Source: Mannheimia indoligenes
Lineage (GTDB): Bacteria; Pseudomonadota; Gammaproteobacteria; Enterobacterales; Pasteurellaceae
Direction: 5' to 3'
Assembly (NCBI RefSeq): GCF_036880405.1
Contig: NZ_JBAJJM010000012.1
Span: 1 to 64,000, forward strand
Length of the DNA stretch: 64,000 bases
The translations under genes were made by a program, and so were the position numbers. Below, in pieces: positions 34,333 through 43,035 of the stretch. How positions within the stretch are numbered: position 1 is the stretch's first letter; each line of letters starts with the position of its first letter. The notes below the pieces were generated by a model. It worked only from the letters and a program-made list of their open reading frames with translations, did no database searches and was not told the origin of the DNA.

Positions 34333-36129
34333 ATGGACTTTTTAACTGAAATTCTCCTTTTCTTAAAGGATCAGGTGTTAAATAAAGCACCATTTTTACT
34401 AGGTATTGTGGCTTGTTTAGGCTATATCCTACTGAAAAAAGACACATCGACTATTCTAAAAGGTACGATCAAAACCATCGTCGGTTTTATGATTGTGCAA
34501 GCAGGTTCAGGTTTCCTGGTAACAAACTTTAAGCCGGTGATTGATGGTTTAGCAAAATATCACCAATTAGCAGGTGCGGTTATTGACCCTTACACCAGTA
34601 TGCAATCGACCATTCAAACAATGGGTGAAAATTACTCTTGGGTAGGCTATGCGGTAATTGGTGCATTATTCTTAAATATCTTACTGGTGGTGTTCCGCCG
34701 TTTAACCGGTATCCGCACGATTATGCTTACAGGGCACATTATGTTCCAACAAGCAGGCTTGGTTGCAGTGTTCTATATGATCATTGGTGCTTCAATGTGG
34801 GAAACCATCATTTACACTTCTGTATTAATGGCACTTTACTGGGGTATTTCTTCCAACATTATGTATAAACCAACCCAAGCAGTAACAGGTGGTGCAGGGT
34901 TCTCTATCGGGCATCAACAACAAATTGCTTCTTGGATTGCAGTAAAACTTGCTCCAAAACTTGGCGATAAAAACGATACTGTGGATAAAATGAAATTACC
35001 GAACTGGTTAAACATTTTTCACGATAGTATCTCAGCCACAGCCTTAGTAATGACCGTCTTCTTCGGTATTATCTTGCTCTCTTTCGGCTTAGATAACTTA
35101 AAAGAGCTTGCCGGCAAAACCAACTGGTTTATGTACATTCTTGAAATGGGCTTGAAATTTGCGGTAGCGATTCAAATCATCGTAACGGGTGTGCGTATGT
35201 TTGTGGCAGAATTGTCAGAAGCATTCAAAGGTATCGCAGAACGCTTAATTCCAAACTCTGTGCTTGCAATTGACTGTGCAGCAATCTACGCTTTCTCACC
35301 AAATGCAATGGTATTCGGCTTTATGTGGGGTGCTATCGGTCAGTTCGTGGCAGTGGGCGGATTGTTAGCCGTTGGTTCACCGGTGTTAATCATTCCGGGC
35401 TTTATTCCAATGTTCTTCTCTAATGCAACCATCGGTGTGTTTGCGAACCAATTCGGTGGTTGGAAAGCGGTGATGAAAATCTGTTTTGTAATGGGTATCA
35501 TCGAAGTGCTAGGTTCTGCTTGGGTAATCCAAATGTTAGCGAGCCAAGGCACAACCTTCAACGGCTGGATGGGTATGGCAGACTGGGCATTATTCTTCCC
35601 ACCAATCTTACAAGGTATTATCAGCGTACCGGGTTTCTTCTTCGTGATTGTGGCTGCTGCCCTTGTGTATATGTTCTTCGCCTCTAAACAACTTCGTGCG
35701 GAAGAAGCGGAAGCAGCAGCAAAAGGTTTAACCCTTGAACAGTTAGACGGCTACGGCTTAGATGAAGTAAAAGCAGAGCCAAAAGCAGAAATAGTTGTAC
35801 AACAAGCGGTCGAAAATGCTGAAATTTCTGCAAATCCGATTCGTATTCTTGCGGTATGTGGCTCAGGTCAAGGTTCATCAATGATGATGAAAATGAAGAT
35901 CAAAGGCTATTTAGACAAACGCGGCATTCCAAATATTATGGACTCTTGTGCGGTAACTGATTACAAAGGCAAATTAAATGAAGTAGATATTATTGTATCA
36001 AGCAAACATTTAGCCAATGAAATCGATGTGCCGGAGGGTAAAGCGGTACTCGGCGTGCAAAATATGCTAAACCCGAACTCATTCGGCGATGAATTAGTTG
36101 AATTAATCAACAAACATCAGGCAAAATAA
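34333..36129 (+). CDS. ulaA: Fused ascorbate PTS permease, EIIC-EIIB (UlaA-UlaB)
   Basis: 598 residues. Residues 1 to about 465 are the ascorbate EIIC membrane domain (starting MDFLTEILLFLKDQVL). After a charged, alanine-rich linker (about 466-500), an EIIB domain begins with IRILAVCGSGQGSSMMM; Cys509 is the expected phosphocysteine. It imports and phosphorylates L-ascorbate. In E. coli UlaA and UlaB are separate. The linker coding sequence contains a perfect uptake signal (35812-35821). EIIA is encoded by ulaC downstream, beyond aphA. Confidence 0.95.
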   Translation: MDFLTEILLFLKDQVLNKAPFLLGIVACLGYILLKKDTSTILKGTIKTIVGFMIVQAGSGFLVTNFKPVIDGLAKYHQLAGAVIDPYTSMQSTIQTMGENYSWVGYAVIGALFLNILLVVFRRLTGIRTIMLTGHIMFQQAGLVAVFYMIIGASMWETIIYTSVLMALYWGISSNIMYKPTQAVTGGAGFSIGHQQQIASWIAVKLAPKLGDKNDTVDKMKLPNWLNIFHDSISATALVMTVFFGIILLSFGLDNLKELAGKTNWFMYILEMGLKFAVAIQIIVTGVRMFVAELSEAFKGIAERLIPNSVLAIDCAAIYAFSPNAMVFGFMWGAIGQFVAVGGLLAVGSPVLIIPGFIPMFFSNATIGVFANQFGGWKAVMKICFVMGIIEVLGSAWVIQMLASQGTTFNGWMGMADWALFFPPILQGIISVPGFFFVIVAAALVYMFFASKQLRAEEAEAAAKGLTLEQLDGYGLDEVKAEPKAEIVVQQAVENAEISANPIRILAVCGSGQGSSMMMKMKIKGYLDKRGIPNIMDSCAVTDYKGKLNEVDIIVSSKHLANEIDVPEGKAVLGVQNMLNPNSFGDELVELINKHQAK

Positions 36130-36179
36130 TCCTAATTCCCCTTACTTTATAAGGGGAAATTTACTAACAGGAATAATAT

Positions 36180-36899
36180 ATGAAATTCTCTCGTACTTTT
36201 CTATTCACTTTACTATCAACCGCCTTAGTATGTTCTGCTCAAGCAGCACCAAAAGAACCATACACTCAACCGGGTTTTGACACTCGTAGCATTGAAAAAC
36301 AACAAGCACCAATTCATTGGGTTTCAGTTGAGCAAATCAAAGCAAGCCTTGAAGGAAAGCCGCCAATGAATGTTAGTTTTGATATTGATGATACTGTATT
36401 GGCAAGTAGCGGTTGTTTCTATTATGGTAAAGAAAAATATTCACCAAATGATTACAGCTATCTGAAAAATCAAGATTTCTGGGATGAAATCAATGCAGGT
36501 TGTGATAAATACTCTATTCCAAAAGAGGCTGCCCGTGAACTTATTAATATGCATCAAGAGCGAGGAGATAAAGTTTTCTTCATCACAGGGCGTACAGCCG
36601 GTAAAGATGATCAATTAACACCATTGTTAGCAAAAACATTTGGCATTAAAGATATGCAGCCCGTGAATTTTATGGGGGGACACGGCGTAGATCAGCTTAA
36701 AACTAAATTTAATAAAACGGCAGGCATTTTAAAACATAATGTACAGTTACATTATGGCGATAGTGATGATGACATTCTTGCAGCAAAAGAGGCGGGTATT
36801 CGTGGTATTCGTTTATTGCGTGCAACCAATTCAACTTATTTACCGTTCCCACAAGCAGGTGGATATGGTGAAGAAGTTTTAATTAATTCTAGTTATTAA
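36180..36899 (+). CDS. aphA: Class B acid phosphatase
   Basis: 239 residues with a signal peptide (likely cleaved after AQA, residue 22). A secreted periplasmic HAD phosphatase that dephosphorylates various organic phosphates. Catalytic motif FDIDDTVLASSG, then FFITGRT and HYGDSDDDI. Length agrees with E. coli AphA (237). It sits between the ulaAB fusion and ulaC, 50 bases after one and 41 before the other, so it is probably co-transcribed with ascorbate uptake genes. Confidence 0.93.
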   Translation: MKFSRTFLFTLLSTALVCSAQAAPKEPYTQPGFDTRSIEKQQAPIHWVSVEQIKASLEGKPPMNVSFDIDDTVLASSGCFYYGKEKYSPNDYSYLKNQDFWDEINAGCDKYSIPKEAARELINMHQERGDKVFFITGRTAGKDDQLTPLLAKTFGIKDMQPVNFMGGHGVDQLKTKFNKTAGILKHNVQLHYGDSDDDILAAKEAGIRGIRLLRATNSTYLPFPQAGGYGEEVLINSSY

Positions 36900-36940
36900 T
36901 CTGTTATGATTTGTATAGTAATTATCTTTAAGGAAAGAAA

Positions 36941-37411
36941 ATGAACTTAAAACAATCTCTTATTGAAAACAATTCAATTCTTCTTAATCAAAAAGCAGCA
37001 AACTGGAAAGAAGCAATTAAACTAGGTACAAATTTACTTGAAAAATCAGGGGCTATTGAACCTCGTTACTACGATAACATTATCAGTAAAATTGAAGAAA
37101 TGGGACCTTATATTATTCTTGCACCGGGTTTAGCAATGCCACACGCACGCCCTGAAGAGGGTGTGGTTAAAACGTCATTTGCGTTAGTAACTTTGGTAGA
37201 ACCTGTTTATTTTGATGGCGAAGATGAGCCTGTTTCTGTGTTATTTACCCTTGCAGGGAGCGATTCAGACCGCCATATGCAAGGTTTGATGGAAATTACC
37301 CAAGTTTTAGACGATGAAGAGAGTGAAACTGGGGTCAATTTAGAAAAAGTCTTAGCCTGTAAAACTGCTGATGATGTTTATGCAATGATTGATAACGCAT
37401 TGAACGGCTAG
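36941..37411 (+). CDS. ulaC: Ascorbate PTS EIIA component
   Basis: 156 residues, fructose/mannitol-type EIIA domain. The phosphorylated histidine is in APGLAMPHARPEEG. It transfers phosphate from HPr to the EIIB part of the fused permease. AAGGAAAG precedes the ATG. Followed 37 bases later by ulaD. Confidence 0.93.
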   Translation: MNLKQSLIENNSILLNQKAANWKEAIKLGTNLLEKSGAIEPRYYDNIISKIEEMGPYIILAPGLAMPHARPEEGVVKTSFALVTLVEPVYFDGEDEPVSVLFTLAGSDSDRHMQGLMEITQVLDDEESETGVNLEKVLACKTADDVYAMIDNALNG

Positions 37412-37448
37412 TATTAACAAATTTTAAAATCCACAGAGGAATATTAAT

Positions 37449-38129
37449 ATGTCAAAACCCTTACTACAAATCGCATTAGATTCACTCAGTTTAGAAAAAG
37501 CCGTTGCGGATGCAAAACAAGCTGAAAATTTAGTAGAAATTATAGAATGTGGCACAATTTTAGCCTTTGCAGAAGGTATGAAAGCGATTTCTACCTTACG
37601 TGCATTACACCCAAATCACATCATTGTGTGTGATCTAAAAACCACCGACGGTGGTGCAATTTTAGCGAAAATGGCGTTTGAAGCAGGTGCAGATTGGCTT
37701 ACTGTTTCTGCTGCTGCTCACCCGGCAACCAAAGCTGCTTGCAAAAAAGTGGCTGATGAGTTCAATGCAGCTCACCCGGAACTCAAAGTGAAAAAAGAGA
37801 TTCAAATTGAAATCTACGGCAACTGGACAGTTGAAAAAGATGCGAAAGAGTGGGTGGAATTAGGGGTTACGCAAGCAATTTATCATCGCTCTCGTGATGC
37901 AGAATTAGCAGGTAAAGGCTGGACAGCAGAAGATATCGAGTTAATGAAACAATTGTCTGATCTAGGCATTGAAGTTTCTATCACTGGTGGTATTGTGCCG
38001 GAAGATATCCACTTGTTCAAAGAAATTAAAAACGCCAAAGCCTTTATTGCCGGTCGTGCATTAGTGGGTGAAAAAGGCAAACAAACTGCTGAAGCGATTC
38101 GTGCAGAAATTGAGAAATATTGGGGTTAA
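37449..38129 (+). CDS. ulaD: 3-keto-L-gulonate-6-phosphate decarboxylase
   Basis: 226-residue TIM barrel of the orotidine-5-phosphate decarboxylase suprafamily. It decarboxylates 3-keto-L-gulonate-6-phosphate to L-xylulose-5-phosphate using magnesium. The motif DLKTTDGG and the phosphate-binding ending ITGGI..AGRALVG are present. AGAGGA precedes the ATG. Last gene of the plus-strand ula arm, followed by a strong terminator. Confidence 0.95.
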   Translation: MSKPLLQIALDSLSLEKAVADAKQAENLVEIIECGTILAFAEGMKAISTLRALHPNHIIVCDLKTTDGGAILAKMAFEAGADWLTVSAAAHPATKAACKKVADEFNAAHPELKVKKEIQIEIYGNWTVEKDAKEWVELGVTQAIYHRSRDAELAGKGWTAEDIELMKQLSDLGIEVSITGGIVPEDIHLFKEIKNAKAFIAGRALVGEKGKQTAEAIRAEIEKYWG

Positions 38130-38145
38130 TGAGTCTCTATAAAAG

Positions 38146-38180
38146 AATAGAGTTCTAGCTATCAACTAGAACTCTATTTT
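38146..38180. terminator. Bidirectional terminator between ulaD and the glycerate kinase gene
   Basis: AATAGAGTTCTAG and CTAGAACTCTATT form a 13-base-pair perfect stem with a 7-base loop, then TTTTAT. Confidence 0.88.
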
Positions 38181-38198
38181 TATGTGTTGAAAATAGCG

Positions 38199-39341
38199 TT
38201 ATTTAGCTGCCGCTATTTTCCATAGCCTTGCAACATTCTCTGCGGTGGAAATCAGATTTTCTTTACCGAGTTTCAGCGTTTCTTCAAGGCTATTAAGCTG
38301 GCGAATAATCGGAAACACTGCATCAATACCGTGTTGATAAACCACAGGGTAGTCTTCTCGTAAACAACCGACAATCGCAATCACTGGCTTGTCAAACTGC
38401 TTAGCTGTTTTGGCAACGCCAATTGGGGTCTTACCTGCGATGGATTGAGCGTCCATTCTGCCTTCGCCTGTAATCACCAAATCCGCATTTGCTACTTTTT
38501 CGGCAAGACGAGTGGCTTCAATAATAATGTTCACTCCGGAACGAAGTGTAACATTTGGTAACAGTAATAATCCGCCCCCCATTCCGCCTGCCGCTCCAGC
38601 CCCTGCGGTATCGGCAATATTCACACCAAGCTGTTTCTGAGCTTGCTCAGCAAAATGGCGGAGAGCATTATCTAAGGTTTTGACCATCTCAGGTGTTGCT
38701 CCTTTCTGCGGTCCAAAAATGGCGGAAGCCCCACGCTCGCCACATAACGGATTATCCACATCACAAGCGACTTCAAAGGCGACTTGAGATAAACGTGGAT
38801 CTAAACCGCTTAAATCAATCTGTTGAATTTGATTTAACGCTTCGCCCCCAAAGCCGATTTCTTGCTTTTCCGCATTGCGAAATGTTGCCCCTAAGGCTTG
38901 TAACATTCCCACTCCGCCATCGTTAGTCGCACTGCCACCAATGCCGAGAATGATTTTTTCCACCCCGAAATCGAGTGCGGCTTTAATCAGCTCGCCAGTG
39001 CCGTAGCTAGTGGTAATCAGCGGATTTCGCTTGTTGTTTGGTACAAGATGTAAACCACTTGCCGCCGCCATTTCAATAAAGGCGGTTTTTTTATCGCCCG
39101 ATAGCCCGAAAAAGGCTTCAACTTGGTTTGCAAGCGGTGCTTTTACGCTGATTTTTTGCAAATTACCTTGAGTGGCATCAATCAGCGATTGCACTGAACC
39201 TTCACCGCCGTCTGCCATTGGTACAAGCTCATAATCAGCATTCGGGAAAATGCGGGAAAAACCTGTTTGAATTGCCTGAGCCACCTCTAAAGCGGTCAGG
39301 CTCTCTTTAAATGAATCGGGAGCAATTACAATCTTCATCAT
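38199..39341 (-). CDS. Glycerate kinase (GlxK/GarK family)
   Basis: 380 residues. It phosphorylates D-glycerate, giving 2-phosphoglycerate in GarK/GlxK enzymes. N-terminal MKIVIAPDSFKESLTALEVA and the glycine-rich GIGGSATNDGGVGMLQALGA are family hallmarks. An uptake signal lies within the gene near 39129. It follows the GntP-type permease gene by six bases. Together with CdaR this suggests a glycerate-using operon. Confidence 0.93.
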   Translation of the reverse strand: MMKIVIAPDSFKESLTALEVAQAIQTGFSRIFPNADYELVPMADGGEGSVQSLIDATQGNLQKISVKAPLANQVEAFFGLSGDKKTAFIEMAAASGLHLVPNNKRNPLITTSYGTGELIKAALDFGVEKIILGIGGSATNDGGVGMLQALGATFRNAEKQEIGFGGEALNQIQQIDLSGLDPRLSQVAFEVACDVDNPLCGERGASAIFGPQKGATPEMVKTLDNALRHFAEQAQKQLGVNIADTAGAGAAGGMGGGLLLLPNVTLRSGVNIIIEATRLAEKVANADLVITGEGRMDAQSIAGKTPIGVAKTAKQFDKPVIAIVGCLREDYPVVYQHGIDAVFPIIRQLNSLEETLKLGKENLISTAENVARLWKIAAAK

Positions 39342-39347
39342 ACTTCC

Positions 39348-40727
39348 TTACAATAATACTAATGAGAGTAGATACACTGTAAGAATACCAACCACGCCCA
39401 TAATGAAGGTTAGCGTGGTTTGTGTGCGATAACCCTGTTGCGGCGTGAGTTTGGTAAAGTTAGTAACCACCCAGTAATAGCTGTCGTTGGCGTGGGAAAC
39501 ACACATTGAGCCTGCCGCAATTGCCATCACAGTTAGAGCTGCCGCCATTTCGCTGGTTAAACCTAAGGCGTTCATTAGTGAATCCGGGGCGTTGAACATT
39601 CCCATAATAGAAGCAGTTGTAATAATCGCCACCGTTGAGCTGCCTTGTGCGGTTTTCAAAATGGCTGAAATCAAGAATGGGAAGAAAATGCCTGCGGTGC
39701 TGATAATATGAGCATTTTGTTTGATGTAATCCACAAAACCTGCTTGAGTAATCACATTACCTAACACGCCACCTGCTGCGGTAATGAATAGGATTGGTCC
39801 GACTAATTTCAAGGTATCGTTGGTTAAGCTGTCAAACTCTGCCATTTTACCGCTCGAAGCCAGTAAGAAAATCGCAAAGACGACACCAACTGCAAGAGCA
39901 ATAATCGGGTTGCCGACAAACTGTAAGAATATACCGAAATCACCACTTACGCCTGCGATTTTAGCAATAGAGCCTAACGCCATTAAGATAATCGGTACAA
40001 AAATCGGGGCAAGGCTTAAAAAGCCACTCGGTAATTTTCCATAGTGTTTCAGTAAGTCTTCATAACTTTGGCTGATGATTTTATCCGCTTCCGCTTCTTC
40101 GCTAACCGAGACTTGTTTACCGATATATTTTGCAAAGAAGTAGCTGGCAATCAACACTGGAATAGAAACCACAACGCCCATTCCGATAACCAATAATAAG
40201 TTATGGCTTAATCCTACTGCACCCGCAGCTGCAATCGGACCGGGTGTCGGAGGAATAAAAACGTGAGCAGCATATAAACCGGCACTCAGTGCAACTGCCA
40301 TTCCAACCGGATTTGCCAAGATTTTTTTGCGAATCGCTTCACGGATTGGGTTTAACACCACAAAACCGCTATCGCAGAAAACAGGAATGCCGACTACCCA
40401 GCCCATAATCAGCATTGCAAGCTCAGGGCGTTTTTGCCCAACCACTTTAACTACCATATCGGCAAGTTTCAGGGCGGCTCCTGTTTTTTCTAAAATCGTT
40501 CCGATAATTGCCCCAAAGATGATGACAATCCCGATACTTTTGAAGGTGTTACTAAACCCTTCGCCGACAATAGACGGAATTTTCGCCAGCGGTAAACCGG
40601 CTAATAGAGCCAATGCCAATGAAATCGACATTAACGCCAAGAAAGGGTGAACTTTCAGTTTGGCAATCATATAGATCATAATAATGATTGCCACCACAAA
40701 GGTGAGAATAAGTGCAATACCGGACAT
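39348..40727 (-). CDS. GntP family permease, probably for glycerate or a related sugar acid
   Basis: 459 residues with about 12-13 membrane segments and the GntP signature (ALSAGLYAAHVFIPPTPGPIAAAG). The family moves gluconate, glycerate or other hydroxy acids with protons. Substrate inferred from the glycerate kinase downstream and the CdaR regulator upstream. GGAG precedes the start. Confidence 0.9.
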   Translation of the reverse strand: MSGIALILTFVVAIIIMIYMIAKLKVHPFLALMSISLALALLAGLPLAKIPSIVGEGFSNTFKSIGIVIIFGAIIGTILEKTGAALKLADMVVKVVGQKRPELAMLIMGWVVGIPVFCDSGFVVLNPIREAIRKKILANPVGMAVALSAGLYAAHVFIPPTPGPIAAAGAVGLSHNLLLVIGMGVVVSIPVLIASYFFAKYIGKQVSVSEEAEADKIISQSYEDLLKHYGKLPSGFLSLAPIFVPIILMALGSIAKIAGVSGDFGIFLQFVGNPIIALAVGVVFAIFLLASSGKMAEFDSLTNDTLKLVGPILFITAAGGVLGNVITQAGFVDYIKQNAHIISTAGIFFPFLISAILKTAQGSSTVAIITTASIMGMFNAPDSLMNALGLTSEMAAALTVMAIAAGSMCVSHANDSYYWVVTNFTKLTPQQGYRTQTTLTFIMGVVGILTVYLLSLVLL

Positions 40728-40849
40728 AATCAGTCTCCTCGTTGTAGAATAATCAACCCATTATTGGAGATCTGCCGGTAAAAATCTTTATATGAAATTG
40801 CAAAAAATTTGTTAAAAATGACCGCTTGTTTTGTATTTTTCTACAATTT

Positions 40850-41944
40850 TTACGATAAAACCGCACCAAGATAAAGCACAAATTTTTGCTCTATGTTATT
40901 GAAAGATAAGCCGGTAATCTGCTCGATCTTCTCTAACCGATAGCGTAGGGTATTTGGGTGGATAAACAATTTTTGTGCGGCGTGATCCAGATCACAATTT
41001 GCAAAAAAATAGTGGCGAAGACTTTTCAGTAGCACCTGTTTTTTATCTGAATTCAGCAACGCTTGGAAAGGGACAAGTAACGTTTTTGCCTCCCAAGAGT
41101 GGCTAAAACTATGTAGCAAAGCCGGCAGTTTGAAATCTTCAAAATAAATAATCCGCTTGCGACTTTGGATCTGCTCGGCATAGTTGAGCGTATGGCGGGC
41201 GGTTTGATATGAAATGTTGGTTTGCGATAAATTCTCAACCGCCAACCCAACCACTGTTTTAAAGGAAATATCGGGATCAGTCAGTTTATTTAACGCATTG
41301 CGAATAAGTGATTTATCATTGGATAAATTATTCAATAAGGCGATTTTATCCAAGCTAATTACCGCAGTGAGCAATGCTGGGAAATGGTGCTCGAAGAAAT
41401 CTATTAAGTGTTGCAATTTTTCAGCGGTTGGCGTATTCACTTTAATCAAGATAACCGACAGTGGTTTTGCAAAATCTTGCTCAAAAAAGACCGCTTGTTC
41501 GTGAATTTCTTCCGTGCTGAGTGTGCCTTTTAGCAAAGCTCGCACAAATTCTTCACGATAACGCCGTTGCCAACGTTCTTGTTCCAGCTCAAAGGCTTGT
41601 TGCATAATCAGCTCTGCAGCCATTTTCACTAACTGAGCATATTGGCGAATGTCTTGCGGTTGCCCTGAAATTCCTACTACCCCCACGGTAGAGCCGAGAT
41701 AGTGTAGTGGTAAGTTAATGCCTGCCTTTGCCTCATAGTGCCACTGTTTTGCAAGATTTTCATCAATTTCGACCGCTTGATCTTGGCGTAACGCCAACAC
41801 CGCCCCGGTATGTCGCTGCCCGATACGAGTGGTATCGCCGGAGGCAATAATGACGCCTTCGTTATCCATCACATTGACGGAATTGGGAATAATCTGCATC
41901 GTGCGTTTTACAATACGGTCAGCAATGGCTCGGTTGAGTTTCAT
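40850..41944 (-). CDS. cdaR: CdaR-type sugar-diacid/glycerate regulator
   Basis: 364 residues. An N-terminal diacid-recognition domain (PNSVNVMDNEGVIIASGDTTRIGQRHTGAV) and a C-terminal PucR-type HTH (HPNTLRYRLEKIEQITG). E. coli CdaR activates glucarate, galactarate and glycerate genes and responds to D-glycerate. Upstream of the permease and kinase on the same strand, consistent with control of them. Confidence 0.9.
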   Translation of the reverse strand: MKLNRAIADRIVKRTMQIIPNSVNVMDNEGVIIASGDTTRIGQRHTGAVLALRQDQAVEIDENLAKQWHYEAKAGINLPLHYLGSTVGVVGISGQPQDIRQYAQLVKMAAELIMQQAFELEQERWQRRYREEFVRALLKGTLSTEEIHEQAVFFEQDFAKPLSVILIKVNTPTAEKLQHLIDFFEHHFPALLTAVISLDKIALLNNLSNDKSLIRNALNKLTDPDISFKTVVGLAVENLSQTNISYQTARHTLNYAEQIQSRKRIIYFEDFKLPALLHSFSHSWEAKTLLVPFQALLNSDKKQVLLKSLRHYFFANCDLDHAAQKLFIHPNTLRYRLEKIEQITGLSFNNIEQKFVLYLGAVLS

Positions 41945-41975
41945 CTTTTATCCTGTTGCAATCGGCACAGCCTGT

Positions 41976-42809
41976 TTAGCGTTTTAAGAGCGAGAAATGT
42001 AAAAACTCGACAAAATGATCAGCCCAGTGCATTTCGTGGTGGATTTCGTTCGCCATAATGCGTAGGAGAATGTTGTCCAGTGGCACGCCGGTGCGAATTA
42101 GCGACCGGTAATAATTGAGCGAGCAGTCGATGTAGGTTTGGTTCATATTGGAGATAAAGTGTGAATCGATTTCATCGCCTTCATTTGTGCCAACTTGAAT
42201 AAACACTTTGGTGTTTGGTTGGATTGGGTGCTGGTGCGTAAAGCGTAGGAAATCTGGCTCGCTAAACCACGAGGCAAGAGAGAATACGCCTAAATGCCCG
42301 AAAATATGAGGGTAGGCACTTCCCATATAAGCAGTGATAATGCCCCCCATTGAGCTACCGGCAAGTAATGTATGCTCACGCTGTGGTTTGGTTCGATAGT
42401 GGATATCAATAAACGGCTTCACTGTTTCCACCACCCATTTGGCATAATCGCCGCCTAAACCACCTGCATTTTTGGTTTCAGGTGTTGAACCTGTGGTGGT
42501 TTTCCAAGGACCATATTCATTTAAACGTTCTGTGCCTGCATTATCAATGCCGACAATAATCATTTTTGGTAACTCCGGGTGCGATTTAATGGTTGGAATA
42601 ATTTTCCACGAATGCCCGGAGTAAGACTCTTTGCTGTAAAACACATTTTGCCCATCGTGCATATATAACACAGGGTAAGTTTCCCATTTTTCGTGATGAT
42701 AATCTTTCGGCAGCAATACCCGAATACGGCGATGGTGATGTAAGTATGGCACATATAAAAAATGTTCCTGCATTTCCAGATAGTGGTGATTGAAATGTTT
42801 ATGTGCCAT
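41976..42809 (-). CDS. Enterochelin-esterase-like alpha/beta hydrolase
   Basis: 277 residues, cytoplasmic. Putative esterase family with VLYMHDGQNVF (oxyanion region), nucleophile motif LLAGSSMGG and a C-terminal histidine (NEIHHEMHWADHF). Family members cleave diverse esters, so the name says little about substrate. It precedes cdaR by 31 bases on the same strand, but also resembles the kind of hydrolase found with ATP-grasp ligases, such as the pair at 54.7-56.7 kb. Confidence 0.8.
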   Translation of the reverse strand: MAHKHFNHHYLEMQEHFLYVPYLHHHRRIRVLLPKDYHHEKWETYPVLYMHDGQNVFYSKESYSGHSWKIIPTIKSHPELPKMIIVGIDNAGTERLNEYGPWKTTTGSTPETKNAGGLGGDYAKWVVETVKPFIDIHYRTKPQREHTLLAGSSMGGIITAYMGSAYPHIFGHLGVFSLASWFSEPDFLRFTHQHPIQPNTKVFIQVGTNEGDEIDSHFISNMNQTYIDCSLNYYRSLIRTGVPLDNILLRIMANEIHHEMHWADHFVEFLHFSLLKR

Positions 42810-42959
42810 TATGTTTATTCCTTTCTGATATTAAATGTTGTCATAACCTTATTTTACACCTTAATTTTATGACGAGAAACAAGCGGTCATAAAAAGTGAA
42901 TTTTTTGCAAATTAAAGCAATCGTTTGCCTTATTCTTTTTCGATATATAAAAGAGAAAC

Positions 42960-42975
42960 TGTGATCTAAATCACA
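42960..42975 (+). promoter_or_regulatory. CRP site upstream of yjjI
   Basis: TGTGA-TCTAAA-TCACA, within a longer symmetric ACTGTGATCTAAATCACAGT. It lies 60 bases before the yjjI start codon. A TTAAAA sequence near 42996 could be the -10 box, placing the site near -41. Confidence 0.65.
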
Positions 42976-43035
42976 GTAATTTTAGCCGGGCTTAGTTAAA
43001 ATTCCTCCTGATATTTCCAATAAAAGGAGAATGCT

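Noticed and set aside
40984..41000. CRP-like site CGTGATCCAGATCACA
   Set aside because: It lies inside the coding sequence of the cdaR DNA-binding region, where the codons explain it, and no promoter is nearby.
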